From NCBI GenBank assembly GCA_027946555.1, contig JAPEVC010000079.1, positions 1-64,000 of the forward strand: DNA of 64,000 bases. Reading direction: 5' to 3'. Origin of the DNA: Gnomoniopsis sp. IMI 355080 (Eukaryota; Ascomycota; Sordariomycetes; Diaporthales; Gnomoniaceae). Under the pieces are notes generated by a model that worked only from the letters and a program-made list of their open reading frames with translations, was not told the origin of the DNA and made no database searches. Positions 23,101-35,913 of this stretch are shown in pieces. The translations under genes were made by a program, and so were the position numbers. Positions within the stretch are counted from its first letter, which is position 1. Each line of letters starts with the position of its first letter.

Positions 23101-26100
23101 TGACAATGTCTCCTTGGGGCAAGGGCCTCTCTACAGACTGGCTCTCCTCGTCCTGGGCGAGCTGGAGTGGCTCCCATTCCAATTTGTAGCAGACCTCACG
23201 AGGGTTGTGACCGGATGCATCTGACGTAGACGAGCTCCCATTCAGTATCGGGGAGACTACCAAGCCCTCAATGGCAACAAGAAGGTTGGAGACACCAGAC
23301 GAGGCTGCGGAAGCAAGGATGTCCACGCTAGTTGGACGAGGCTGAGACTTGCCAAAATCGGCAGAACAGTACGCCCTCAAGCCCGTGTTATCCTGCTGGG
23401 CTGTGGTCTTATCATTGGCCGAGATGAACATATGCCGTATCGAGGACGGAAGGAATACGGTGTCCCTTAGCATCTCTGTATCGTGATTGCGGAGGATTGG
23501 CCAGTACGTGTCGATGATAGACTCAAGAGTCGCAGGATGCAAAGTGCTGGCGCCCTTGTCCGGGCTTGGCGTTGTGGAGACCTCGGCAGCAGCGAAGCAA
23601 CCAGCAACGCTGCACTCCCGAATAGCCTGGAATGATGGTCCATACTCGACCCCCAATTTCCCAGAGAGCTCCGAGTACATGGCACTCGTCTCTGTGGTAG
23701 ACATATTGACAGCATCAGCGTTATCTGTTGCTGACTTGGCCTCCCGGATTGTCCTGTCATGCTTGGCAGTCTTGAGATTGTCGTGACTTCTTGCCTTGAC
23801 GAGACCAACGCAATGTTCTGTCCACTCTTGGCCGGACGACCAAGAAGAGATATGGAACTCGTCCCATGACTCGTCCAGGCTAGCATCGTGGCGTCGCCGG
23901 AGTGAGATACTCATTTCGATATTGCTGTTCCCATCGACCACATCTGCTGCAAAGGCAAGTGGTCTCAGGACTTCAACGTCTCTCAACTCGACAGCATTGA
24001 ATCCGAGTTCACCGTGGCTTGATTTGGTGGAAGCAATATTTCGGGCCTGCTGGGTAGCCGCTTCAACCGCCATGGTGACAAAGGCGGCAAGAGGAAAAAC
24101 AACAAGTCCTTGGATCCGATGATGTCTGAGCCATGGTAGGTCGTCTAAGAAGAACACATTCCTCCATGTTGGCTCGAGACTGGTAGAGTATATGGCCTCG
24201 ACACCGATTAGTTCACTCCGGGTAGCGTTCAACCCTCGGTGAGTGTGCATCCGAGAGAGCCTGGTTTCGTGCCAGTACCTTTTGCTGTGATTCCAAGCAT
24301 ATCTCGGTAGGTCGGTCAGCAAGGAAGCCTTGCAGGTGTCAGTACCGTGAGGTGAGTTTATAGCATCAACATAGACCACACCCCCCTTGGCAAAAATGGC
24401 TGAAGCAAGATCAAGCGTGGAGTCGACAGCGCTCCGTTTGCGAACGAGTGCCGAATTGTAAGAGATGTCTTTGCCAAGACCGGCTGCTTGAAGAACCTGT
24501 TTGATAGGACCTTGAAGTGCTGAGTGTGGTCCTAATTCAACCAGCATGCTGATAGGTGCCTCTTCCTCAGAGGCAGGCCTGATCATATTGTCAAGTGCCT
24601 CACTGAAACGTACCGGCCGGGTGAGATTGTCGACCCAATAAGCTGCATCGCATTCGATGCCCTCGATCTCACGACCGTAAAGTGAAGAGTAGAACTTGAT
24701 ACCACTGACAGATCTTGGCTGATCCAGGGAATCCAAAGCTTCCTTGTACTCCTTGGCGACGAGATTCATGTGATGGGAGTGATAGGCCACATCCACTTGC
24801 AATCGGCGATTGAAAGTCTCGGGCTTCTGCTCTTGGATAATACGCTCCAGCAGGTCGATACCCGTCGTGTCACCCGAAATAGTGAGACTCGAGGGACTAT
24901 TGTAGCAAGCGACGCGGATTTGCGAGCCTTGTTGCTGGAGTTCCGGCGATGAGTTGACGTTATCAATGAGGGGCTGGATGTCCTCTTTTGAGCCACCAAC
25001 AGCCATCATCATTCCTTTGAGTCGTGGAAAACTCTCCTTGAGTATAGGTATCATTCTTCCCCGATGATAAGCAATCGCCATCGCCGACTTGAATGTGATG
25101 AAACCGGCAGCGTACGCAGCAGCGATCTCTCCGCTCGAATGTCCTGTGACCGCATTGGGACGAATTCTCCAGGAGCGGAGGAGGTCGACAAGACAGAGCT
25201 GTACAGCTGTACATGCCGGCTGACTGATGTTCGCGTCGGATACTCTCGAGCTTTGCGCGTCTCTGTGGATAAGCTCGTCAACGAGCGACCATTGAGCACC
25301 CATCTTTCGGAGATATCTGTCCGCACGGTCGAGTGCAGCAGCAAACGCTGGAAAGCCATGTGGCCCGTACAACTCCCGGCCCATGGCGTGCCATTGAGCA
25401 CCTTGGCCAGTGAAAACAAAACCAATGCCAAGATCGGAAGTGTGGCCTTGACCAGAAACTGAAGCTTTGCTTGGGAGTATGCCATTGCTGTTCAGTGCCT
25501 CGATCAGCTCAAACGAAGTGGCGGCAGGAATAGCCACACGCCACTTTAGAAGCGCCCGCCGGCTCAACGTGTATGAGAGATGATCTAAGAGATCAGATTG
25601 AAAGATTCTGAGGCATTTGTTAGCAAAAGAAATTAACAAAAACGAGCAAAATGTCGACAGAACACTGTCCCACAAGAGCATTGAAAGATTGACTCACTCT
25701 GGTCGCTGTTCCAGATATACCACCAGATTGGCCATGACAGATTCAAGCGACTGCTTGTCGTTTCCTGACAGCACAAACATGCGCCTTTGAGCTTGGCCGT
25801 TGGTCTCGGCTTCACTGATCCCGGTTGCCTTTCTTGACAAGGACGACTTCTTTGTGGTTGCAAATGGCGCCCTCTCGAGGACAATGTGACAGTTTGTGCC
25901 ACCAAAGCCGAAGTTGTTGACACTGATATACTTCTTGCCCTTCGGCCAAGGACGCTGAGCCTTTGGAACGGCCAAGTTCCACTCTTTCCAAGGGATTTTG
26001 GAGTTTGGTTTCTTGAAGTCATGGTTTGGAAGAATAAAGCCTCTCTCTAAACTCAGAGCAGACTTTATGACTGCAGCAACACCCGAAGCAGCCTCCAGAT

Positions 26101-27656
26101 GGCCAATGTTGGACTTGACCGAGCCTATGTAAAGGGGGTCCTTGCTTGTCCTGCCCTGTCCTAGAGAACGATATATGGCACCTGCTTCGGTTGGATCACC
26201 TATTTTCGTTCCTGTTCCATGTGCTTCAACGAAGCCGCAGTCTATTGGGTCCAGACCTGCGCTGTTGTAGACTTGGTTGATGAGCCTCTCTGCATGACAG
26301 GAGAATCAGCCACTGTGGCCTGTCCGCAGACCTTTCTAGTAAAGTTTCAAGACTTACCTTGTGCATCGCCATTTGGCATGGTGATACCAGCGGTCTTGCC
26401 GTCTTGGTTGATACCAGTGCCGCGGATTACAGCTCGTATCGCGTCTTTATCCGCGATTGCTCTGTCTAGGGGTTTCAAGACGAGAATGCCACAGCCTTCA
26501 CCACGTCCAAAGCCAGTGCCTCTTTCATCAAAGGCAATTGATTTACCAGAATCGGATAGTAGGCTGTGATTGGTCAGATCATTATCCCCAAGCCCATAAT
26601 TGTACAACTAATTCAATCAGGAAGAGGTACATACCGGCCTGTTGAAAAGGATATGAAAGAATCAGGAAGCATATTCAGATGACAGCCTCCAGTGATGGCA
26701 ACCTGCGCCTCACCATTACGGATGCTTTGGCAGGCCACATGGAGAGCCACCAGACTCGAAGAGCAGGCCGTGTCCAGAGTGAAACTTGGACCCCGGAAGT
26801 CAAAAAAGTGTGATAGTCTGTTCGATTGCATGGCTTGTGCACATCCTATACATCGACATGAGTCAGTTTTTGAAGGCCAACCGAGTGCGTCGTTGTTCAC
26901 TGACCTGTTGATTGGTACATGGGCATTGAGTCCGAGTCTCTTGAGAGGTGTGTCTCGTACTCTGAAAGACTGCCACCAATGAAGACGCCGACATCCTGCC
27001 CAACGACTTTTTGTTTTGGAATGCCAGCATTTTCCAATGCCTCAAATGTGCACTCCAACAGAAGTCGCTGCTGTGGATCCACTACAATATAATCAGTACA
27101 AGTGCCCGGTGGAAAGTTCGCATTTTCTTCCCGAAGCGAACTTGCGACGAAAAAAAGGGACCTGCGAAGGGACCTGCGGAACTCGTCTTTACTTACTTGC
27201 AATTGCCTCCTTTTCTGTAAGCGAAAAGAATGGCGCATCGAATAAAGCCAGGTCATCACCCAGAAAATAACCACCCTGAGAGTGGTATGTTCCTGTCTTG
27301 CCAGGATTCGAATCATAGTATGCCTCGTGACTGAAGCGGTCCTTGGGAACACCAGCCATGTAACCACTGCGCGCCCTTGAGCAGAGCTCCCAGAACTCAG
27401 CTGGACTGTGCACATTCCCAGGCAGCCGACATGCCATTCCCACAATGGCTACCGGTTGTTGATGTTTTGGCCCTTGATGGGAGCTTTGTGATTCGACTCC
27501 ATAGTGTGATGCAGATGAGGCATGCGTATCTTGAGTTTGGCGGGGTCCGAATCCGTACCCATCAGCTTCGTCGTTCATGATCGGAGTTGACAGTCCCGGA
27601 CTTGTAGCCGGGGAGGAGTCTCCTGAAGAGGAGCTGAATATGGCAGCTGGCGCCAT
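20126..27656 (-). CDS. highly reducing polyketide synthase (KS-AT-DH-ER-KR-ACP)
   Basis: Six exons (27656-27197, 27081-26905, 26845-26635, 26563-26358, 26289-25698, 25607-20126) give about 2375 residues. The ATG at 27656 (MAPAAIF) was chosen because the frame upstream offers only GTG. Domains: KS with active-site DTACSSSL (Cys ~240), EAHGTGT and SNIGHLEAASG; AT with GQGAQW and GHSSGE (Ser ~706); DH with HRIQGLVVFP (His ~1045); no SAM-binding motif between DH and ER, so no C-methyltransferase; ER (~1620-1880) with an altered nucleotide loop LITCASEPVGQAA; KR with GGTGGLG (~2005) and catalytic Ser/Tyr/Asn in ISSVAAIVGNRGQAAYAAAN; ACP with PLDSL (Ser ~2328). There is no thioesterase or reductase at the C-terminus, so release needs a partner. 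The DH second motif reads HPATLES with Glu where Asp is usual. The ER loop has lost two glycines, so the ER is probably inactive. The product is a reduced but likely unsaturated, unbranched chain. Confidence 0.96.
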
Positions 27657-29124
27657 TTGCGAAGAGAAATCTATGCCGTTCACGACCTGCAGATTGTGCA
27701 GGTACGTGGGGGAGATAATGTGCCACCTCTATATGCCAGCTATAGATGGGTCTGGATATTATGTCGGAAATAGACGTACTTCTACGGAAGTTGGGTCCTG
27801 TTACCGGTCCGCAAATTGTTTAAACATTTGGCATGAAAGACGTTGACAATAGGACCGGATGGATGAGCGACTGCGGAAAAGTGTAGCATATCAGACATTG
27901 TTTTTGCCGCCCACCAACTCGCCAAGTCTTCTAGTGTGTTTCCAGACCGTTCTCATCATTCTTAATTTCAATGTTCCGTCAAACCCCCCTTCTGCTCAGT
28001 TTCAAATTCCTGAATACGGTGTGTCTGCAGAAGATTCAAACCTCGGGGTTGAAACGCTTACCGGATGTAGACTAAAGCAACGACCCTACTGCACAGGACT
28101 GACATCCCTTCCGCCCGGATAGAACAATTCAGGTCCGAGCCACCAGTTGGAGATTCACTAGCACAAGGCTTATTGTGAAACTAAGTCTTTGACCAGGAGT
28201 TTCCCCCTACGTCGGGTCTATCCGCCTCCACACCTAAACCTGGCCTCAGCTTTTTGGCCGTGCAGGGAGACCTGTCTCTCAATGAAGCACGACAAGCTTC
28301 ACGCGAAGTTCAGACGATCTGGTTCTGGCACGCGCTTGAGAAACCAGCCTCGCCAATCGAAAGACGAAGCGGCTCGGTTCAGTGCTTGTTTCGAGGTGGG
28401 TATCGATTCAAAGTTGATTCAAGAGCAGCATACCGAATCGATATCCAAAGTGATGTACAATGCCTTCCGTTGCGTGCAAATTATGATGACAACTTCATTA
28501 GGTAGATTCGCAAACTGAGGCTGCCAAGAGTATCGATATTTCTAGATCTTTTATACTGGATATAAATAGAAATTGATTGTAGTATAAACTCGAAAGCAAG
28601 AACACACAAGTATATTTGTCATGTACTAGAGGAATTGGACAAAATGGTATACTAGTATTGCCAGTGCACGTCAGTCATGGGGGTTATAGAACAGCCAATC
28701 GGTGATTGACCATGCGTGGGGCAATATTGCAACGGCCAAGTGGTGGCTGTGGTGTATGGAAAGAAAAGTCATGGGAGGAGACCGAGACTTGGGTGGTTTC
28801 ATGTCTTTTCATCCCATCGAGTAGATTCTCTCCATCTCCTTTCAGATTGCATGCGGTCCGAGCAAGGCATTGGGCGGGTATAATGAATTTATCGGTTGGT
28901 TGTCTTTCGCCTGGTGTTCGAGACGACGCCACTGACTAAGTTCAGCTAGAGATTTTGATACACCATGAACCCCTGCCATGTGAGCTACGTATAATGTGCT
29001 GATGGTGAATGTATATGCTTCTTAGGTCCCCTTCATTTTTTTGATTTACCGAGCACACGTCCAAAGATTAGAGCGAATACTATCGCCGTTGCGAAAACTA
29101 CTGATACGTCTCATTTTGCCCAAC
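27657..29124. promoter_or_regulatory. divergent promoter region between PKS and serine hydrolase
   Basis: A 1.47-kb spacer between two outward-facing genes, large enough for a shared cluster control region. No palindromic binding site stood out and no gene is supported inside it. Confidence 0.45.
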
Positions 29125-30173
29125 ATGAAATTCCTTTGCCTGAATGGAGCATACGGCAGCGCCGATGTAAGCCTTGACACCTTCTTCCAGGCCCGCTTCG
29201 TGAGCTCGGTGTGCATGTGTACTAATGAGAGACGTGGCAGAAATTCCAAGTGCAACTAGGTCCGTCCCCACGAACTTTACATCGCGGATGAGTACTACAA
29301 CCTCCAGTCAGCCAGCTACTAACTTCCGAATAGCGCCAATTCTAAAAGAAATGGCTGATGTTGGTGATGACCAAGTCTCAACATTTTTTTTCGCTCACGG
29401 GCCATGCAAAGCCGTTCCGCCACCTGGCTTCGAAGACTACTTCGGACCGGTCCCACATTACAGATTCATCGAACCTGACGTGGTCGAGAACCAAGGACAG
29501 TCCGGGGATGTTTTATCAAGAATACGCGACATACCTGAGTGTGAGACAGCCGAAGATACCATGCGGTTGTTGTTGAGGGGCAACGAAGAAGTCTCAGACA
29601 CGGATTCTGAAGGAGGGACACCTACGCCCGTGGCAGCTGCTCATCGCTCGACCGACAACGCTATCCAGTACCTGCTGCAGATAGTGAAAAAGCATGGACC
29701 ATTTGATGCCATTATCGGGTACTCCGAGGGAGCAACCGTTGCTGCGACGATGCTTCTCTATCAGCAGCGAAGACAGAAGCTATGGGGCACCGCGCCTCTG
29801 TTCAAATACGGCATTTTCTTCGCGGGCTGGCCGCCCTTGGATCCCAAGTCACACGATATCATTCTTTCAGATGAAAGCGATGAAAGGATAGAGACGAGAA
29901 CTCTCCACATTGGTAAGTTGACCGACTTTGTATAGACAATTTTGCAAGCGTTTTGAGATTATATGACTAACGAGGCTCACCTTTCTAGTCGGCTCGCTCG
30001 ATCCCTACATAGACGGCTCTATGGCATTGTATAATGTCTGTGATGCAGATACCGCGGTGCTTTTTGATCACGCGAAGGGCCACACTCTGCCACGAGATAA
30101 AGAGACAATTAGGGAGCTTGTCGATGTTATCAGGGATGCAGTTGTTGAAATGAAGGAGGAAGGTGAACTTTAG
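29125..30173 (+). CDS. FSH-family serine hydrolase, candidate PKS release or editing thiohydrolase
   Basis: Four exons (29125-29166, 29241-29259, 29334-29912, 29989-30173) give about 274 residues. Exon 2 is only 19 nt. It is required because reading on from it meets a stop, while splicing to 29334 (behind a perfect TACTAAC branch site) restores KFQVQLAPILKEMADVGDD. The fold is an alpha/beta hydrolase of the FSH1 group: N-terminal MKFLCLNGAYGSA, nucleophile elbow GYSEGA, acid in VGSLDPYIDG, and His in HAKGHTLPRD. Relatives beside fungal HR-PKSs, such as the lovastatin enzyme LovG, cut the chain from the ACP. It is divergent from the PKS, which lacks its own release domain, so the same job is the best inference. 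The donor site of intron 2 (GTCCGT) is unusual. Confidence 0.88.
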
Positions 30174-31250
30174 CGTAGGTATGAGCTTTAGCAGAGGCTG
30201 GCCTCGATGTGTTGCATTTACAGTGGAGCGCAGGCGTTTAAAGGCAGATCATTATCCTAATACAATATACTGGCTACCATTTCGCAATCATGAATATAAT
30301 AAAGTTCGACCCCTCACAGTCTTCCTTGAACAAGTCCGACGTTCTTCTGGTGACCTCCGCAGTTAAAATGCTGGCACTTGCACCTCAACCTGGAACTTGC
30401 CGTGAAGAAGGTATCTTGCCTGAAGTGTCCCACAAGCATGACTGAGAACGTCCGCATCATCTGCGCGCGAGGCATTCGCTCTCGGAAAGCCACATGTCGC
30501 GTGCCTGTCACGGTCCAAAGCAAAGCCAATCGTACCTAGGCCCAGGTGTCATGAGTAGCGCAAACTAAGCGCAGATCTTCATCCCATATCGTGAGCCCGA
30601 ATTGTGTAACCATGGCTTGTTTTGCCGATCATCTAACAGGTCCAAGGGGCATGTCACGGCCCGGGTCCAAAATTCGGAAACATGCTATTGATTTTCGGGC
30701 CACATAGTTTTGCGTCTGCTTAGTTTCCGCGTTTCTCGGCAAGACACTAGCCGTATTGGAAAACTGTCAAATCAATGCGCAAGGACCGACTTTGACTAGG
30801 GATGGCACCCTTCATAACGCTGGAACAAAGTGCCACCTCAGACAAGTTCTAGCTTGTCGTCCGAACCACTGGTGGAAAGATGTGTCATGGTGCAATTGCG
30901 CTGACTTCTGTAACTGAATCCAATACAAGCTTCGCCACAACATGCCAAGACCCTGGTCTAACTGTCTCTGTAGTGTGCAGACAATTACATGTTCCGGAAG
31001 GAATGGAATGAAGGATTGACAAACTTAATATTGAAACAAATCAGTTTCCGAACCCGCCACTAGCCTCGCTGGTGCTCGGTTCCGTGTGTGAAGCCTCCAG
31101 TGAAGCCGTCCATGGCTCACCCATGACCCTTTGCCTATCTTGAGTCTGACCCACGTTGCTAATGATCAGACCGGTCACGACAATATTGGAAGTTTGTTGA
31201 CATGCTGTAGTACGAGCTTACTACTCACTGTCCCCCGTAAGGCACAGAGA
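30174..31250. other. intergenic region before the ABC transporter
   Basis: 1.08 kb with no supported gene; expected to hold the hydrolase terminator and the ABC transporter promoter. Confidence 0.45.
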
Positions 31251-34200
31251 ATGGCAGATTCTCAGTCAACCGCTGGCGCAGGGAATGATGCCCCCCAGGA
31301 TGGAGGGCTCCTAAAGATTCCGCCCAAGTACAAGGCAGCCATATTCAACTACCTCGTTTGTCTATCAAGCCCCCTCATAGAGCTTATCTGCTCAAGCTAA
31401 TCACCAGTATGTAGAGGATATTTTCATACGCGAGTCCGCTCGACAAACTTGTCGTAACGGCATCATGCTTTGCCGCCTTCGGCTCCGGGCTGACCATGCC
31501 CGCGATGTACATTCTATTCGGTATGTGAGAGACTCGTTTGGATACCCTATGTTCACGGGATTCAGCTGACGCCCGGTACTCAGGGAGGCTGACCGGTGCC
31601 TTCACCGGCTTCTTTAAACAGGGTGTGCAAGAATCCGAAGCAGAGTTTATTCAAGCGGTGGATGAAGCTGTGTATGAAGAGCCTCTACCTTTGGCGGCTG
31701 GAAACAGTCACAATGGATCGCTCATAGCTGATTTTTCAACTTCAAAGGCTTCAAATCACATATGTCTTCCTGATAAAACTATGTCTGACATACCTTTCTA
31801 ATGTTTGTTCACATCCTGCCGACCACGTTCTCAGGGACTCAAATGAGTATCCGAGCATCCTGCTGATGGGACTCATAGTTTGGACTCCGTGTGACGAGTC
31901 TTCGAATATCGTCTACTATACGGGTGGTGTACCTCCGCTCGCTGTTCAGTCTTCCAATATCAACATTGGACATGCTGCCGGCCGGACAGACTGCGGCCAT
32001 CATCACGACTGTCGCGAGTAACTTGCAGCTTGGCATCTCTGAGAAATTGAGTCTGCTGTTTTCAAGCATCGCTATGATAGTCGGCAGTCTGGTTGTTGCG
32101 TTCACGTACGACTGGATCCTGACCGTGGCTACGAGCCTGGGGCTTGTGCTCATCGGAGCCGTATACTATGGCATAACGCCCCGGATAGCCGAGATACTGT
32201 CAGTAGTGCTGGAACAGGACATCAAGGCTTCGTCTGTCGCACAGGAGGTTTTGAATCCCAACGCAATCCGAATGCTGGCTGCCTGCGGCGCCGAATCCAA
32301 GATCGTCAACCGCTACTCGCTTCTTGTCGACGAGGGACAGCGCAAGGGCAGCAAGATGGCACCATTGGCGGCAGGGCAAAATGGACTGAGTGAGTTTATA
32401 TCATGTTCAACTCATCTGATGTGAGCCTCACACTGACTGGAGCTAGTTAATTTCGCTGTATACGCGTACGTTCTCTCTAAATGTAACACCTCCCATAGCC
32501 CTGGTTGACTGATTGAAACAGCACTTTTGCCCTTGCTTTTTGGGTCGCCTTCCAAATGTACATGCTCATGGAGATCAATAGTCCGGAGCCATTGATTGTG
32601 TGCGTCGACTCCCCTCACCCCCTCCCTTACCCCCAGACACTTGGTACTGACCCCATCTTATGTAGCGTCCTTCTTTCCTCCATACTGGTAGCCTCATCCA
32701 TTGGCCAGATGTCAGCACCACTTACTGCTGCACATCAGGCGGCCGAAGCTGTCGCCATATTCCACACCATCATTGACTTCCCGAAGCCTGTGTATGGGAC
32801 CTTGACCTCAGACGACCCAATGAGCGGGGACATCGCTTTGGAGAATGTCAATTTCGCCTACCCGGCGCGCCCCGAAGTCAAGGTTCTCGATGGTTTAAAC
32901 ATGCGATTTCCACAAGGCAAGATCACGGCCATCGTCGGGCCCTCCGGTTCCGGCAAGTCTACCATTGTCAGTATTATTGAGCGGTGGTACGAGTTCAATG
33001 GGGACCCCCTGACGAATCCTTTTGTAAGTTCAAACGACAGTCTGCGAGCCCACAACCAGGGCTCCAATCCCAGCAGGTCCAAGGTTTCAATTTTCATGGA
33101 ACTTCAGTACCGTTTCTAACGTCGCCCAGGTTTTGTGGTGCCGGAATGGATCAGTCACAGCCTCGGGTACGAAGCTCACGGACATCGACCCAAAGTGGTG
33201 GCGTAGCCAGATCGGCCTTGTCCAGCAAGATAACATCCTCTTTGATGCTTCTATCTACAGTAATATGGAGTATGGACTCGTCGGGACTCCGTGGGAACAC
33301 GCAGACCCGAGGGTGAAGAGCCGCATGATCAAAGACGCATGCAGAGACGCTTTCGCTGAAGACTTCATCTCCCGTTTACCAGACGTACGTGCTTCTTCTC
33401 TCCGAATCTATTGTTGTTACACTGCTGTGAAAGAGAAATGAGCTTGATTAACACGATTATATACAGGGTTATCAAACCGCAGTAGGACAGGGTGGGGTCA
33501 AACTCAGCGGAGGTCAGCGCCAACGCCTGGCTATAGCTCGTGCAATCGTAAAACAGCCCAAGATCCTCATCTTGGACGAGGCCACGTCAGCAATTGACGT
33601 CCGAAGCGAACGTATTGTACAGGCCGCTCTCGATCGTGCAAGTAAAGGACGCACCACCATCGTCGTTGCGCATCGGCTGGGGACGATCCGAAAAGCGGAC
33701 AACATCATTGTGCTACGCAAAGGCCAAGTGGTACAGCAAGGCACACATGACAGTCTGCTGGATGATGTTGGGGGCCCCTACCATCGACTTGTCCTAGCAC
33801 AGAACCTTGCTGTGCAAGAGACTGCAGACTGTGATGGGAACGCCGGACCTCCTTCGCCAGGCACAACGTGGACTGACGAGACACTGGTCAAAGACTCACC
33901 TTCGTCAAGATTTCCTGACAGGTCACAGCACGACGCTGAGAAGTTGGAGGACGAAGACGAAAGGGATGTGCTCGAGGGCCACGTGATAACTCTCGACGGT
34001 ACATCTTCGCAAAAGCATAACACATTATGGGTTGTGCTGGCCGAACAAGCAGCTTATTGGAAACTCTCGCTTGTCATGCTGCTTGGTGGGCTTGGGGCTG
34101 GTGCGGCTACTCCTGTCCAAGCCTACTTGTTCTCGATTCTGCTGTCTCTCTTTTCCTACTGGGATTCTTATTTGTACCGGACGGTCGACTTCTGGGTTCT

Positions 34201-35913
34201 TATGATGGTGGTCCTGGCGATTGGTGTAGGCATTGGAAACGCTGCCTTGGCCTGGTCGACGACCAAGTTGGGTTTCGCCATCACGACAACCTATCGCAAA
34301 GACTACTTCACAAGCATGGTCAACAAGCCAGCGTCCTTCTTCGACGATGAACAGACGAACTCATCTGGCGCGCTAACGAGCAGGCTTTCGAGTGATCCTA
34401 CGCAACTGCAGCAGTTCTTCGGCATCAACATGGCTGCCTTGGTCACATCAAGCCTCAACCTGCTGGGGTGCGTGGCGATAGCAATGGCCTTTGGCTGGAA
34501 ACTGACGCTTGTTGCACTCATCACAACGCTACCCGTTGTCATGGTAGCGATGATCTATCGCATGCGATACGAGATGGACCTCGATCGCATGAGCAATGCC
34601 GTCTTTGCCGACAGCGCACGGTTTGCTTGTGAAAGTATCGCGGCAATCCGTACCGCTGTCAGCCTGACACTTGAGGAGAGCATTTGTCAAAGATACGAAG
34701 TACTTTTGCTTGACCACATCAAAAATGCCTTCCGCAAAGCCACGGTATCGGTGTTACTGTTCGCACTGAGTGACAGCATCCCCCTGCTCTGCATGGCGTT
34801 TGTACTGTGGTATGGCGGACAACTGCTTGGCGACCATGAGTATTCCCCTTTTCAGTACATGGTCGTGTATGTTGCTGTCCTTCAAGGAGGCATGAGCGCA
34901 GGACAGTGGCTCAGCTTCGGCCCAAATATCTCCCAGGCCACCGCGGCTGCTGACCGCATCCTCTCCCTGCGCGTAGACGACGAGGATTGTATCTTTGACG
35001 ATCATCATGTATCAAGCTTGGAACAAGTGGAGAAGACCGGCATGCAGGTGGAGTTCAAGAATGTCAGCTTCAGCTATCCAACCCGATCAACTCCAGTACT
35101 GGACGGGTTGAGCATGAGAATTGAGAGCGGTCAATTTGCAGCTATCGTTGGGCCCTCGGGGTCAGGGAAATCGACCATCATCTCACTGTTGGAACGATTC
35201 TATGCACCACAGCAAGGCCAGATCACCCAAAATGGTGTCGACATTGCTAGCATCGGTTTGCAATCGTATCGGCAGAAAGTTTCGCTAGTCGCCCAGGATG
35301 CCAGTCTTTTCAGTGGGACGATACGAGACAACATCAAGCTGGGCATACACGACGACCCAGAGGACAGCAACAGCAGCAACAACACGAGTGCTAGCTCCGA
35401 CTCAGCAGTTGAACAAGCCGCCCGTGATGCCGGTGTGCATGAATTCATTGTCTCGCTTCCAGAAGGCTACAACACCCCCATCGGAACTGGGGGACTCGCT
35501 CTGTCAGGCGGGCAGAAACAGCGCATTTCACTAGCGCGTGCGCTGATCCGACAACCTGCGTTGTTATTGCTGGACGAAGCAACGAGCAGCCTCGATAGCG
35601 AGACCGAGGCACAAGTGCAGGCGGTACTGGACTCCACCAAAGGAGTCCGGACTATGATAGTTGTCGCTCATCGTCTGGCAACCGTTCAAAACGCAGACGT
35701 CATTTTCGTCCTTGGTGAGGACGGGACTCTTGTTGAACAGGGTACTCATCCGAGCTTGGTGTCAAAACGAGGTGTCTATTACAACATGGTACGTAATTAG
35801 CAGAAGTGCTTCCCTGCACCCAGGCTGTGCTTTTTTACTCTTGCGTTCTATGCATGGAAGCCTCGGTTACTGACCTTTCCCAGTGTCAATTGCAAACAAT
35901 GGACAACGATTGA
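31251..35913 (+). CDS. full-size ABCB multidrug transporter
   Basis: Eleven exons: 31251-31355, 31415-31520, 31584-31671, 31748-31802, 31879-32389, 32447-32465, 32522-32599, 32666-33023, 33130-33384, 33467-35788, 35884-35913. They join in frame to about 1308 residues, the normal size of the family. The layout is TMD1-NBD1-TMD2-NBD2. NBD1 shows GPSGSGKST, LSGGQRQRLA and LILDEATSA. NBD2 shows GPSGSGKST, LSGGQKQRIS and LLLDEATSS. The junctions rebuild TM sequences such as TYLSNFGLRVTSLRIS and VYATFALAFW. Exon 6 is 19 nt. All ten introns but the last lie in the first 2.2 kb. ATP-driven pumps of this type export hydrophobic compounds from the plasma membrane. At the edge of the PKS cluster it is a likely second exporter or self-protection pump. 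Confidence 0.94.

Noticed and set aside
31539..31801. ABC transporter considered broken because of stops near 31800 and 31870
   Set aside because: Correct splicing (GTATGA donor at 31672, 55-nt exon 31748-31802, acceptor at 31878) restores a continuous family sequence, so the gene is intact.
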